From JANWJE01 sp044326545 (lineage in GTDB: Bacteria; Chlamydiota; Chlamydiia; Chlamydiales; Parachlamydiaceae): a stretch of DNA of 64,000 nt. The stretch lies in assembly GCA_044326545.1 (NCBI GenBank), contig JBIRBM010000001.1, forward strand, positions 62,001-126,000. The letters are read 5' to 3'. The notes beneath the pieces were generated by a model. The model had not been told where the DNA came from and did no database searches. It saw nothing but the letters and a program-made list of their open reading frames with translations. Positions 14,275-22,401 of this stretch are shown here, one piece after another (position 1 is the first letter of the stretch; every line of letters starts with the position of its first letter). Position numbers and translations under genes: made by a program.

Positions 14275-17043
14275 TCATGTTAATAAAAACTGCAAATCCT
14301 CAATTGTTAAGGGGGCAGGAGATGATTCGCTTTCAAAAAGGTTATCGATCATCAAACGTTTATTCGCTTTAAGTCTCATGATTTTTTCTTCAATACTTTC
14401 TGCAATCACAAGCCGTTTTGCGATCACCGCCTGTTGCCTTCCGATTCGATGGGCTCGATTGATCGCCTGCTCTTCGACTGCTTCATTCCACCAAGGATCG
14501 TATAAATAGACGTAATCGGCAGCTGTTAGATTCAGTCCCACTCCACCGGCCTTTAAGCTAATAAAAAAAATAAGTTGAGAGGGATCTTCTTGAAAGCGGG
14601 TGACAACCTCTTCTCGATTTTTGGTATTTCCATCTAAATAACAGTAAGACCATCCCCTTGCATGTGCCGCTTGGGTCATTAAATGAAGCATCGAGGTAAA
14701 TTGACTGTAAACCAGAACTTTATGTCCTTCTTCTCTCAGAGTGGATAAATCTTCTAAGAGGTTTTCAAATTTAGCGCTTGTTCCGATTGTCTCTTGGGTT
14801 AACGAGGAGACAAGCAAAGGATGACAGCACATTTGCCGCAATCGTAAGATGGCTTCTAAGACCTCTAGTCGATGTTGACCCATTCCGTCTCTTTCGACTT
14901 TTTTCAGAAGCCCGCTCTTAAATCCCGCTAATAATTGATCATACAACAACCGTTCTTTTTCAGACATTTCAATCCATACAATGTGTTCCAAACGAGGAGG
15001 CAGATCAGGCGCAACATCTGCTTTGCGCCGTCTGAGCAAAAAAGGAGCGGTTTTCTTTTGAATCCGTTCTAAATAGCGGCGATCTGATTGGGCGGCTTGG
15101 ATTTCTGCGTCAAATTGCTCTTTTGATCCAAGTAAATCAGGCATTAAAAAGTGAAAATGCGACCACATCTCTTGTAGATGATTTTCAACCGGAGTTCCTG
15201 TAAGAGAGAGTCTTAAATCGCCCGTGAGTTCGCAAACAGATTGAGCTGTTTGGGTATTGGCATTTTTAATCATTTGTCCTTCGTCTAAAATCACAGATGC
15301 ATAGTGGATCGATTGGAAGAGGGGCAGATCTAGTCTAAGCGTTGTATAAGAGGTTAAAATGATATCGGCTTGTTTAAGGTCTTCGCTTGATTTTGTTCTT
15401 TGCGCTCCTTGATGGGCAATAGAGGACCAATCAGGGAGAAATTGATGGATTTCATTACGCCAGTTAAATAACAAGGAGGTCGGCATCACAATTAAGTGAG
15501 GCTTTTTTTCTATCGTTTTTCGGGGGTGGCGCGAAAGAAAAGCTAACACTTGGACGGTTTTTCCTAACCCCATTTCGTCGGCTAAAATGCCATGGAATCC
15601 GTACTGTTTTAAAAAAGAGATCCAATTGACACCCTGTTGCTGATAAGGGCGGAGCACCCCGCAAAAATCAGAAGAGGGCAGAGCTTCTTCAATCCCTGTA
15701 AAATTTTGCCATCGATCTTTTAGTTCCTGTAAAGAAGGGCTCATTCGAGAGTATTCCCATAGTTTATCTAAAGCCCCAAATCGATTTTTTTTGATCTGCA
15801 CCTCTCCCGCAATCCAATCATGGTCTTGCGCTAACTCTTGCAATCCTTGTTGAGGTCCATCGAAAGAAAGCAGTCCCACGGTATTGACAGAGAGCTGAAT
15901 AAAGTGTTCTCTTCTGTTAAAAGCTCCCATAATTTGTTTGATATCTACTTCAAAACTGTCATAACGAAGATGTCCTTTAACCTCAATAATCTCTCGTTTT
16001 TCTTCAAGCCTCAATTCACATCCTGTCTGTTTCATGACAGTCCGCTCTTGAACATCTTGAATCTTCCAGCCGATTTCAAGAAGGAAGGTGAGACTTTTTG
16101 CAATTCGATCCATCGGACAATAATAGTGAGAGGTACCGACAACTTTTTTAATGAAGTCTGTTTCTAAAAGATCTTTTTCCCAATTCAGTTCTGCGTCGCG
16201 TTGCCGCTTAAAAAGAGATCTCCCTGCTTCATTTGTTATGTTTGCTCGGCTATCCTCAAAATCAATAAGCCCTCCTTCTCCATAATCCATCCATAAGTCA
16301 GCACAAGCTCCCCAGCGATCTTTTAATTTTAATACGGGATAGGGGGTGAAAGATTGCATCGCCTCTTCTATTGATCCTTCTTTCATCACGAGGAGGGGAG
16401 CCTCGCCCTCTTCGGATTGAAGATCATCTAAAAACACTTGTTTAGCGCGCCCCTCTAAATGTAAAGCGTGTTGTATGAATGGTTGCAGTTCTTTCCACGT
16501 CACCGATGTGCGAATGAATTTTAATGTGATCCCGTGAACAAACCAATGCAGAGGGGTTCCATGTCCGATTGCGGTGCATTCATTGAGGGCAATATCAGTG
16601 TCGCGCCAGCGTAGCCGTCCCTCGACCTGCAATTGCCCGTTTTTTAATGGGGTTGCAGCATAGTAAAATTCGCTTTTCCCATAGAGGTCGAAGACAAGTT
16701 GTTTTCCTTGGCAAAAGACTTTCTGAGTTGGAGCCAGCAAGGTCAATGCTTGCAAAATTTGCGAAGAGGCAATGTGGAGCTGTTTTAACAGCATAGAATC
16801 CGGAAAAACGCTCTTTCCGCTCTTTTTTTTCTGAGATTGGAGCTCTTCTTTAAGAAGGAAGGTAAATGCTTCTTTATCCGACAGCTGGCTTGCCAAAGAG
16901 CGCCATTTTAAGATCGAATATCCCTCGGATGGAGAACAAAGGCGATAAGCATGCCCTTCTTTAGATGCTTCCATGAGATCTAAAACAAGAGATCCTTGGT
17001 TGATAGTCGCTTGAGAATTGATGGCATATGCAATTTCACTCAT
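14275..17043 (-). CDS. SNF2/SWI2-family DNA-dependent ATPase (helicase-like)
   Basis: A 922-residue SNF2 protein that probably remodels protein-DNA complexes using ATP. The helicase core occupies residues about 455-910: GILADEMGLGKTVQ (motif I), ILDEGQMIKN (motif II, DEGQ rather than DEAH), LSLTGTPVENHLQEMW (motif III), FFISLKAGGVGLNLT (motif V) and NRAHRIGRQQAV (motif VI). The N-terminal 430 residues form the bacterial SNF2-associated region. Chlamydiae typically encode one or two such proteins. It is convergent with the small coiled-coil gene and divergent from the gene at 17115. Confidence 0.92.
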   Translation of the reverse strand: MSEIAYAINSQATINQGSLVLDLMEASKEGHAYRLCSPSEGYSILKWRSLASQLSDKEAFTFLLKEELQSQKKKSGKSVFPDSMLLKQLHIASSQILQALTLLAPTQKVFCQGKQLVFDLYGKSEFYYAATPLKNGQLQVEGRLRWRDTDIALNECTAIGHGTPLHWFVHGITLKFIRTSVTWKELQPFIQHALHLEGRAKQVFLDDLQSEEGEAPLLVMKEGSIEEAMQSFTPYPVLKLKDRWGACADLWMDYGEGGLIDFEDSRANITNEAGRSLFKRQRDAELNWEKDLLETDFIKKVVGTSHYYCPMDRIAKSLTFLLEIGWKIQDVQERTVMKQTGCELRLEEKREIIEVKGHLRYDSFEVDIKQIMGAFNRREHFIQLSVNTVGLLSFDGPQQGLQELAQDHDWIAGEVQIKKNRFGALDKLWEYSRMSPSLQELKDRWQNFTGIEEALPSSDFCGVLRPYQQQGVNWISFLKQYGFHGILADEMGLGKTVQVLAFLSRHPRKTIEKKPHLIVMPTSLLFNWRNEIHQFLPDWSSIAHQGAQRTKSSEDLKQADIILTSYTTLRLDLPLFQSIHYASVILDEGQMIKNANTQTAQSVCELTGDLRLSLTGTPVENHLQEMWSHFHFLMPDLLGSKEQFDAEIQAAQSDRRYLERIQKKTAPFLLRRRKADVAPDLPPRLEHIVWIEMSEKERLLYDQLLAGFKSGLLKKVERDGMGQHRLEVLEAILRLRQMCCHPLLVSSLTQETIGTSAKFENLLEDLSTLREEGHKVLVYSQFTSMLHLMTQAAHARGWSYCYLDGNTKNREEVVTRFQEDPSQLIFFISLKAGGVGLNLTAADYVYLYDPWWNEAVEEQAINRAHRIGRQQAVIAKRLVIAESIEEKIMRLKANKRLMIDNLFESESSPAPLTIEDLQFLLT

Positions 17044-17114
17044 CAGGAAAGACCTTTTCAGTTATAATCCTTAAATGGTAATCAAAATCAATTTAAATCA
17101 CAATTTGGACGTTC

Positions 17115-17936
17115 ATGTCACGCCTTCCTTTATGGCAAACCAACTGGGATGAAGCTGAGCTAGCTTGGGATCGGCAAGCTTGTGAATCTGCCCGATCATT
17201 TCCTCTGCGAGGGCTAAAAAATTTACCGCAAATGCCTGGGATCACAGAAGAGACTGCGAAGGGATTAAAATGGAAAAGTTTAAAATGGATGATTCTGAAA
17301 GATCACCGAAAAGAGATTCTCAGAGGATTCCTTAAGCATCCATTAAAATATGGATGGGCTTTTTTGAAATCAGTTTGGCGCACAAAGCCCTATAAACGTC
17401 AAGGGGATTTTTTCTTGTATGGAGTCGATTCTCTTTCTCGGTTTGAGGAGCTTTTAAAGGATCGCAACGCTTTATTGATCCTTGGGTTTTCTTATTGCCA
17501 CAAACCTTTTGAATGCCCATCTGGGAGGTTTACTCCCGATTGTATCCGAGAGAGAGGACATCCTGTTTGTCAGCAATGCTTTATCGGAAAAGCCGCTCAT
17601 GCGGGCGCTCATGACCAGACGATTCCTCTTTTTATTCCAACCATCCATTATATTGGAGGGAAAATTTTTGAAATTGCCCACCAGCACAGAGGACGTCCTC
17701 TTTTATTTATGATCACCGCTTGTGAAATGACGTTGGAAATGTTTGGAGATTGGGGGAATATGGTGAATATTCGGGGGGTGGGCATTCGTCTTGACGGTCG
17801 TATTTGTAATACAATGAAAGCCTTTGAATTGTCTGAGCGGGGGATTAAACCCGGTTTGACTGTCGTGTTAGATCAGACGCAAAACACCATGTTGAAGTTC
17901 ATTCGATCTCGTCATGAAGCATTTTTAGGCATTTAG
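17115..17936 (+). CDS. Conserved hypothetical with Cys-rich metal-binding-like motif
   Basis: A 273-residue soluble protein. The centre carries clustered cysteines: YCHKPFECPSGRFTPDC, then PVCQQCFIGKA, six Cys within about 35 residues. The spacing suggests a zinc or iron-sulfur site and recalls DUF116-type proteins, but I am not certain of the family. The N-terminus is rich in Trp and basic residues (PLWQTNWDEAELAWDRQA). The C-terminal part has TACEMTLEMFGDWGN and VRGVGIRL-like strands. No signal or membrane segment. It is transcribed divergently from the SNF2 gene and followed by a nested repeat. Function unknown. Confidence 0.65.
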   Translation: MSRLPLWQTNWDEAELAWDRQACESARSFPLRGLKNLPQMPGITEETAKGLKWKSLKWMILKDHRKEILRGFLKHPLKYGWAFLKSVWRTKPYKRQGDFFLYGVDSLSRFEELLKDRNALLILGFSYCHKPFECPSGRFTPDCIRERGHPVCQQCFIGKAAHAGAHDQTIPLFIPTIHYIGGKIFEIAHQHRGRPLLFMITACEMTLEMFGDWGNMVNIRGVGIRLDGRICNTMKAFELSERGIKPGLTVVLDQTQNTMLKFIRSRHEAFLGI

Positions 17937-17995
17937 GTGAGTCAAGAACCTGTTGTCCTATTTTTTGCCTTTGGGCTTGCGTCAAAGCCTCGGGG

Positions 17996-18216
17996 ATCGA
18001 AAATCACAAGCAGGTCAAAATAGACTTCTTTGGAAACTTCATTGACTTGCTAAAACCGCCATTTTTGGCCTCTTTTTTGTAAAATTTTTCGACCGTATGC
18101 ACGCATACGCTCTCAAAATTTTCAAAACAATCTGCTCAAAAAGGGCAATTTTTTCAAGCAAAGCAAGTTTCCGAAGAAGTTTAATGAGAAAATATCGACC
18201 TGCTTGTGACGATTTG
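17996..18216. repeat. Nested inverted repeats: an outer element interrupted by an R5 copy
   Basis: Outer arms: atcgaaaatcacaagcaggt (17997 on) and cctgcttgtgacgatttgcg (to about 18216). Between them sits an R5 element (18022-18182), which reads tagacttctttggaaactt on the left and gtttccgaagaagt on the right. Within R5 lies a further hairpin, aaaatttttcgaccgtatgc / gcatacgctctcaaaatttt. The Russian-doll order suggests successive insertions of small palindromic elements. Confidence 0.75.
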
Positions 18217-18247
18217 CGAGAGCTTTCACGCCCTAGGCAAGGGAAAG

Positions 18248-19228
18248 CTATTTAGGATGCTCGTCTTTTTCTTTAAAGTAATGATACCACTTACGAAAAG
18301 GTTTGTGGGCATCTTGTTGATGGTAAGGGCGAACGCGTGGAGCTGATTGGCATCCAAAACAGCAGCAGCCTTGAAATTCTTTCAAGCATTCCTGACAGCA
18401 AAGAAAGAGTCGATTGCAGTCCATATTCGCACAGTTATAGTAAGCTTCCATCGGTGTGTTGCAATGATAGCATGCCCCTATGACAGGAGTGGCTTCCTCT
18501 GCAATGGGAACCGTCAAACGGTCGTCAAAGACGAATAATTTTCCAAGCCAGTGATCGCTCCCTTGTTTGAGGCCATAATTGATGACACCGCCGTCAAGTT
18601 GGTAAACTTTTTTAAATCCATGCTTGATTAAGAGGGATGAGTAGAGTTCGCATCGTATTCCTCCCGTGCAATACATCATGACAGCTTTTTTTTCTGGATC
18701 AACCTCTGATTTTAAGTTTTGAGCATAGTCACGGAATTCTCTAAATGTATCGCAAGGGGGGCAGATTGCCCCTTCAAAGCGGCCGACTTCCCATTCATAT
18801 TCATTGCGGACATCAAGAAGGACTGGCTTTTCTTCTCCTTCCAATAAAGCCTTCCACTCAGAGGGGGAGACGTGGTCGCCTATCTGGGAAAGATCCACCT
18901 CTTCGTCCAGAGCCACCAACTGTTTGCGGTATTTGATGGTTTTTCGAGGGAAGACATTTTCGTGATAAGGATGAATTTTAAACGGTATGCTCTCGAACAA
19001 CGGATTAGCATGCATCCATTGCATGTAAGCTTCGGCATCTTCTTTAATTCCACTCATTTGTCCATTAATTCCTTGCTCTGAAATATAGATGCGCGAGGTG
19101 AGATTTCTGTTTTTAAAAAAATCTTTGTGAGCGGCAATTTCTTTTTGAGGATCTGAAATTTGAGTAAAAAGATAATAAGCTAGAACAAAGTATTGGGGAT
19201 CTGTCGAGATGTTAGACATAATGCACAC
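18248..19228 (-). CDS. trhO: tRNA uridine-34 hydroxylase TrhO (rhodanese-domain protein)
   Basis: Oxygen-dependent hydroxylation of U34 in tRNA, the YceA/UPF0176 family. The N-terminal domain has ISEQGINGQMSG. The rhodanese domain (residues about 125-220) carries the active-site loop MMYCTGGIRCE, with Cys in place. The C-terminus is a Cys-rich zinc-binding-like tail (CYHCNTPME ... CCFGCQSAPR). The 326 residues are full length. ATG at 19228; a second Met three codons on is possible. It is upstream of and divergent from trxA, with an R3 hairpin between them. Confidence 0.92.
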   Translation of the reverse strand: MCIMSNISTDPQYFVLAYYLFTQISDPQKEIAAHKDFFKNRNLTSRIYISEQGINGQMSGIKEDAEAYMQWMHANPLFESIPFKIHPYHENVFPRKTIKYRKQLVALDEEVDLSQIGDHVSPSEWKALLEGEEKPVLLDVRNEYEWEVGRFEGAICPPCDTFREFRDYAQNLKSEVDPEKKAVMMYCTGGIRCELYSSLLIKHGFKKVYQLDGGVINYGLKQGSDHWLGKLFVFDDRLTVPIAEEATPVIGACYHCNTPMEAYYNCANMDCNRLFLCCQECLKEFQGCCCFGCQSAPRVRPYHQQDAHKPFRKWYHYFKEKDEHPK

Positions 19229-19296
19229 TAATTTGAGTGATTAAAGGAAGGAACAGTGTAAAATAAAATCGTGTTTGTTTCAAGAGACGTTCTCGA

Positions 19297-19335
19297 TATC
19301 CACGCATTCGCACTTTGAGCTTGAATGCGTGGATA
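19297..19335. repeat. R3 short palindromic repeat
   Basis: tatccacgcattc and gaatgcgtggata are inverted arms around gcactttgagctt, the R3 core, in the trhO-trxA divergent spacer. Confidence 0.7.
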
Positions 19336-19484
19336 GAGCGTTGCGCAATCTTTCAATTCGTCAAGTTTTCGCTTTAACTGAAAATTGAAGGAAGCGAGTC
19401 CGAGCGAGGTAGGATTACCTGGTAAAAAAAACTTGTAAACGCAATAATGAGGCCTCCTCAATACTATGATTAACAGGAGTGTGT

Positions 19485-19805
19485 ATGGCGCAGAATATCC
19501 ATCATTTAACAGACGAAAATTTTCAGGAAACAATCAGTAAGGGGTTGGTCCTTGTTGATTTTCACGCCACTTGGTGTGGTCCTTGCCGGATGATTGCCCC
19601 TATTTTAGAGCAATTAGCAGAAAAAGCGGCGGGCAAAGTTGTGATTGGCAAATTAGATATTGACCAAGCTCAGCAGACAACATCATCTTTGCAAATCACC
19701 TCTGTCCCAACTCTGATTTTGTTCAAAGAAGGAAAAGAGGTGAAGCGTGTGGTTGGAGTAAAAGATTTAGATTATTTACTTCATTTAGTTCAGTCGTATA
19801 GTTAA
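19485..19805 (+). CDS. trxA: Thioredoxin
   Basis: A 106-residue thioredoxin, the general cytoplasmic disulfide reductant. Active site WCGPCRMIAPILEQL, then KLDIDQAQ and the cis-proline ITSVPTLILFKEGKEV. The start is ATG 19485, with AGGAG five bases upstream; the GTG at 19479 overlaps the ribosome site. As in Chlamydia (CT539-CT541, from memory) it is close to the tRNA 2'-O-methyltransferase and mip genes, here with a secreted unknown gene between. Confidence 0.96.
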   Translation: MAQNIHHLTDENFQETISKGLVLVDFHATWCGPCRMIAPILEQLAEKAAGKVVIGKLDIDQAQQTTSSLQITSVPTLILFKEGKEVKRVVGVKDLDYLLHLVQSYS

Positions 19806-19879
19806 AGCATCTTGATGGAGAATGTTGACTTTGTCATGTTTTGGAAAAAAATTGACAGAAAAGCTAAGTTAAAAAAAAG

Positions 19880-19910
19880 TAGAGCCTTCATCTTTTGATG
19901 AAGCCTCTTG
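19880..19910 (+). terminator. Possible trxA terminator hairpin
   Basis: gccttcatc and gatgaagcc form a stem with a tttt loop about 80 bases after trxA. The U-tract is weak (cgttttctttg). Confidence 0.45.
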
Positions 19911-19961
19911 CATCGTTTTCTTTGTCTATAAAAACTGCGCTTTTTTTGATCTTTATCGCTA

Positions 19962-20074
19962 GGACGTGTCATGAATTACTCATACACCTTTATTCAAGTT
20001 CTTTCCAAGCGGATGGTCACATCGCTTGAGAAATCATCTTGAATAGAGGCGATGAGCAATTGATGACACGCCCT
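19962..20074. repeat. R4 inverted-repeat element
   Basis: ggacgtgtcatgaattactc / atacacctttattcaag on the left and cttgaatagaggcgatgagc / aattgatgacacgccc on the right are inverted arms. A single arm of this element also lies upstream of folK. With 20191-20226 it accounts for much of the 19806-20243 spacer, which has no gene. Confidence 0.7.
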
Positions 20075-20190
20075 AAAATTCTCCTCTATATCTGTGTGGA
20101 TTGGTTGAAAAATTTAGCGATAAATCTGATCGAAGATGATCATTTTATCCGAATGTCGATTCCCTTATAAATTATGTTTACTAATGACAT

Positions 20191-20226
20191 CACTCACCTA
20201 GCACTTCCGGTGCGTAAGGTCAGTGA
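20191..20226. repeat. Minimal R1 element
   Basis: cactcacctagcac and ggtgcgtaaggtcagtg are inverted R1 ends separated by only a few bases, immediately before the next gene. Confidence 0.65.
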
Positions 20227-20243
20227 TATCATATGGAGAGAAG

Positions 20244-20762
20244 ATGGAAGTGTTAAAAACAATAGGTAAAAAAATTGTGATCTCATTTATTCTGCTGATC
20301 GTGTTAGGGCCATCAATCGCTTCAGCGGAGTTAACTCCAAAAGAGAGCGAGTCGGCTAAATATCTTGCGATCTATGCGAAGGATACGCTCAATATTGGCA
20401 CTTCCTGGAGGTTGTATGTTCGACCTCGAAACGGGGCTTGCTTAGAGCCGACAAACACAGGTTTTCAGTCGCCTGTCAATACTCCCGGTCAAAATAACGG
20501 AATCAAAAAATCAGCGAGTTTTCATGATGGAAAACATAACTGCGGCGATGAATATAAGAGTTACATCTCGGTCGATGTACCTTCGGCAGAAGTGGTGCAC
20601 CGTACTTATGTGAATTATGCAAGTCCAACTTATATTGGGGCAAAAATTGACACGACCAAAAACAGTGGCTATCAGATTGTGATCTTTGTCATTCCTATGT
20701 TCACTTCAGACGGCTTGCCTGATCCTTATAATTGCCAGGTGATGGGAGTGTCGTTTAAATAG
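20244..20762 (+). CDS. Predicted secreted protein of unknown function
   Basis: A 172-residue protein. ATG 20244 is preferred because GGAGAG lies just upstream and the upstream GTG sits within the R1 repeat. A signal peptide is clear: IGKKIVISFILLIVLGPSIASA, cleaved about residue 29 before ELTPKES. The mature part has four cysteines (NGACLEP, KHNCGDE, PYNCQVMG) that could form disulfides, and is rich in Tyr, Ser and Asn. No domain is recognised. It is probably periplasmic or released. It interrupts what in Chlamydia is a contiguous trxA-trmL-mip order, so it may be an insertion. Confidence 0.7.
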   Translation: MEVLKTIGKKIVISFILLIVLGPSIASAELTPKESESAKYLAIYAKDTLNIGTSWRLYVRPRNGACLEPTNTGFQSPVNTPGQNNGIKKSASFHDGKHNCGDEYKSYISVDVPSAEVVHRTYVNYASPTYIGAKIDTTKNSGYQIVIFVIPMFTSDGLPDPYNCQVMGVSFK

Positions 20763-20789
20763 AATGATTTTAAATCCTCTCGAAGAATC

Positions 20790-20836
20790 TGTGAATCTGT
20801 TCAAAATCTTGGAAAAGAGTCTGAACAGGTTCTAAG
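20790..20836. repeat. R2 repeat copy
   Basis: gaatctgttcaaaatcttgg and gagtctgaacaggttctaag form the imperfect R2 palindrome, between the secreted protein gene and trmL. Confidence 0.6.
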
Positions 20837-20876
20837 GTGATGTTTAAAGCAAACACGTTGAGTGTTAAAGCACCTT

Positions 20877-21332
20877 CTAAAAAGTCTGGCAAAATTCTTG
20901 CTGTCGCCACGCTTCGTAAACGCCGATCCCGACAGAGGTTGCTAAATTAAGGCAGCGCACTCCTTTGACCATCGGAAGGGTGACGAATCGATCAGGCCAT
21001 TTTTGATAAAAAAGAGGGGGAAGCCCTGTTGTTTCGGATCCAAAAATCAGTGCGCTGTGAACGTCATAAGAAACAGAGGTGTATAAAACCCGGCTTTTGC
21101 TAGAGAAGAAATAAAAAAAGCCATCATATTGTTCAAGGTAAGTCTCTAAGTTATCGATGAATGAGACTTTTACCCCCTCCCAATAATCAAGCCCTGCACG
21201 TTTAAGCCATCGGTCATGTGTGCTAAATCCCAAAGGAGAGACCATGATTAATTCGCAGCCTGTCACTGCGCATGTGCGGACGATATTTCCCGCGTTTTGA
21301 GGGATTTGGGGTTGAAAAAGAATAATTTTCAT
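20877..21332 (-). CDS. trmL: tRNA (cytidine/uridine-34-2'-O)-methyltransferase TrmL
   Basis: SPOUT-class methyltransferase that 2'-O-methylates the wobble base of leucine tRNAs. The sequence KIILFQPQIPQNAGNIVRTC at the N-terminus, LIFGSETTGLP in the middle and RCLNLATSVGIGVYEAWRQ at the C-terminus are the three SPOUT motifs that build the knot. The start is ATG 21332, giving the usual length of about 151 residues. A longer frame upstream runs through the mip terminator hairpin and is not real. It lies in the mip-aspS-hisS strand run as in Chlamydia. Confidence 0.94.
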   Translation of the reverse strand: MKIILFQPQIPQNAGNIVRTCAVTGCELIMVSPLGFSTHDRWLKRAGLDYWEGVKVSFIDNLETYLEQYDGFFYFFSSKSRVLYTSVSYDVHSALIFGSETTGLPPLFYQKWPDRFVTLPMVKGVRCLNLATSVGIGVYEAWRQQEFCQTF

Positions 21333-21345
21333 GGATACCAAAAAA

Positions 21346-21380
21346 TAAGACGGCTTTTTGGATAGATCCAAAAAGCCGTG
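21346..21380 (-). terminator. Rho-independent terminator of mip
   Basis: On the minus strand cggctttttggat and atccaaaaagccg form a 12-bp stem around a short loop, followed by tcttattttttgg. It lies between the stop of mip and the start of trmL, so trmL probably needs its own promoter or read-through. Confidence 0.75.
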
Positions 21381-21401
21381 TTGTATTCGCAAAATGTTGA
21401 C

Positions 21402-22349
21402 TTAGCGCTGCGGAGCCTGTGCTTTTGCTGAGGCGTCTGCTTTGACTGGAGATGCGCTTTTTGCCGGAGCGGCAACAGAGGGTTTCCCTGAGTTGATCTG
21501 AACAGGCACTTCTTCATCTTCTTCGAAAAAGAAATCATCTTCGTCATCAGAATCATCTTCGTCATCCGAATCTTCATCGAGGCCGGAAGATCCTTTTGCA
21601 TCATCTGAATTTGCTTTAACGGCTTCAATCTCGAAAACAAGCAGTTCATTCGGAGGGAGCTGGCCTGTTGTGCCATATCCTAGATCGGGATGGACGTACA
21701 GACGGCGCTTTTCCCCTTCTTTCATTCCAATAATTCCTTTGCTAAACCCGGGGATTGTTTGATCAAGCGGGATGGTGATGGGGCCGCCCATTTCTTCTGA
21801 CGTTCCAAAGACTGTTCCATCCAAATACTTGCCGGTGTAATTAATTTTTGGCGAAGAGTGGGTCTCAACAGTCGCACCGTTGCCCTCTTTTAGAATGATG
21901 TAGTGCAATTTCCCGGGAACGACTTCAACCACTCCCTTTTCTTGCTTGTTTTTTGCCATGAATTCATTGGCGGAATTCAGGTTTGCTGAAGACATTTCTT
22001 TGAAAGCTTTCTCTTGGACAGCTGCCATCATCTCTTCGTATTCTTTTTCGGTCAAAGGCGAGGGATGTCCGGCAGCTCCTTCGCGAATCCCTTTAATAAT
22101 GCTGTCTAAATCAAATGATAATCCAGGAGATTGCAGATTGCGACCAATAAAATTACCAAAAGCTTCCGATAATTTTTTCATCTCAATTGCTTTGCTTGGC
22201 TCAGCTTGGCTAGGAGCTGCAGCTGTCGTTGCAGGGCGCTTATCGCCGCTAATGGTTGCATTGGCCTTATCATCAGCTGCTTGTAAGGCGCAATATCCCA
22301 AAAATAATCCAAGACTAGTGAGTGCGACTAATCGGGTCTTTTTTAACAT
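21402..22349 (-). CDS. mip: Mip-like FKBP-type peptidyl-prolyl cis-trans isomerase
   Basis: An exported proline isomerase of the macrophage infectivity potentiator family. The signal peptide (VALTSLGLFLGYCALQA) has a Cys near the end, so a lipoprotein is possible although the lipobox is not canonical. Residues about 55-135 are the helical dimerisation region; the FKBP domain follows (INYTGKYLDGTVFGTS, IPGFSKGIIGMKEGEKR, PDLGYG, NELLVFEIE). After it comes an unusual acidic block of Asp, Glu and Phe (residues about 255-280), then an Ala/Lys/Pro-rich tail. At 315 residues it is longer than usual because of that tail. Chlamydia mip (CT541) is also next to aspS. Confidence 0.92.
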   Translation of the reverse strand: MLKKTRLVALTSLGLFLGYCALQAADDKANATISGDKRPATTAAAPSQAEPSKAIEMKKLSEAFGNFIGRNLQSPGLSFDLDSIIKGIREGAAGHPSPLTEKEYEEMMAAVQEKAFKEMSSANLNSANEFMAKNKQEKGVVEVVPGKLHYIILKEGNGATVETHSSPKINYTGKYLDGTVFGTSEEMGGPITIPLDQTIPGFSKGIIGMKEGEKRRLYVHPDLGYGTTGQLPPNELLVFEIEAVKANSDDAKGSSGLDEDSDDEDDSDDEDDFFFEEDEEVPVQINSGKPSVAAPAKSASPVKADASAKAQAPQR

Positions 22350-22401
22350 AAGTTAACCTCCAATTTGAAAAGTAAAATTCTACTTTAGGTTATCCTGACA
22401 A

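Noticed and set aside
19228..19533. Minus-strand open frame over the trhO-trxA spacer
   Set aside because: Overlaps the trxA start and an R3 hairpin, with no recognisable domain.
21333..21392. N-terminal extension of trmL
   Set aside because: It runs through the mip terminator hairpin; homology starts at KIILFQPQIPQN.
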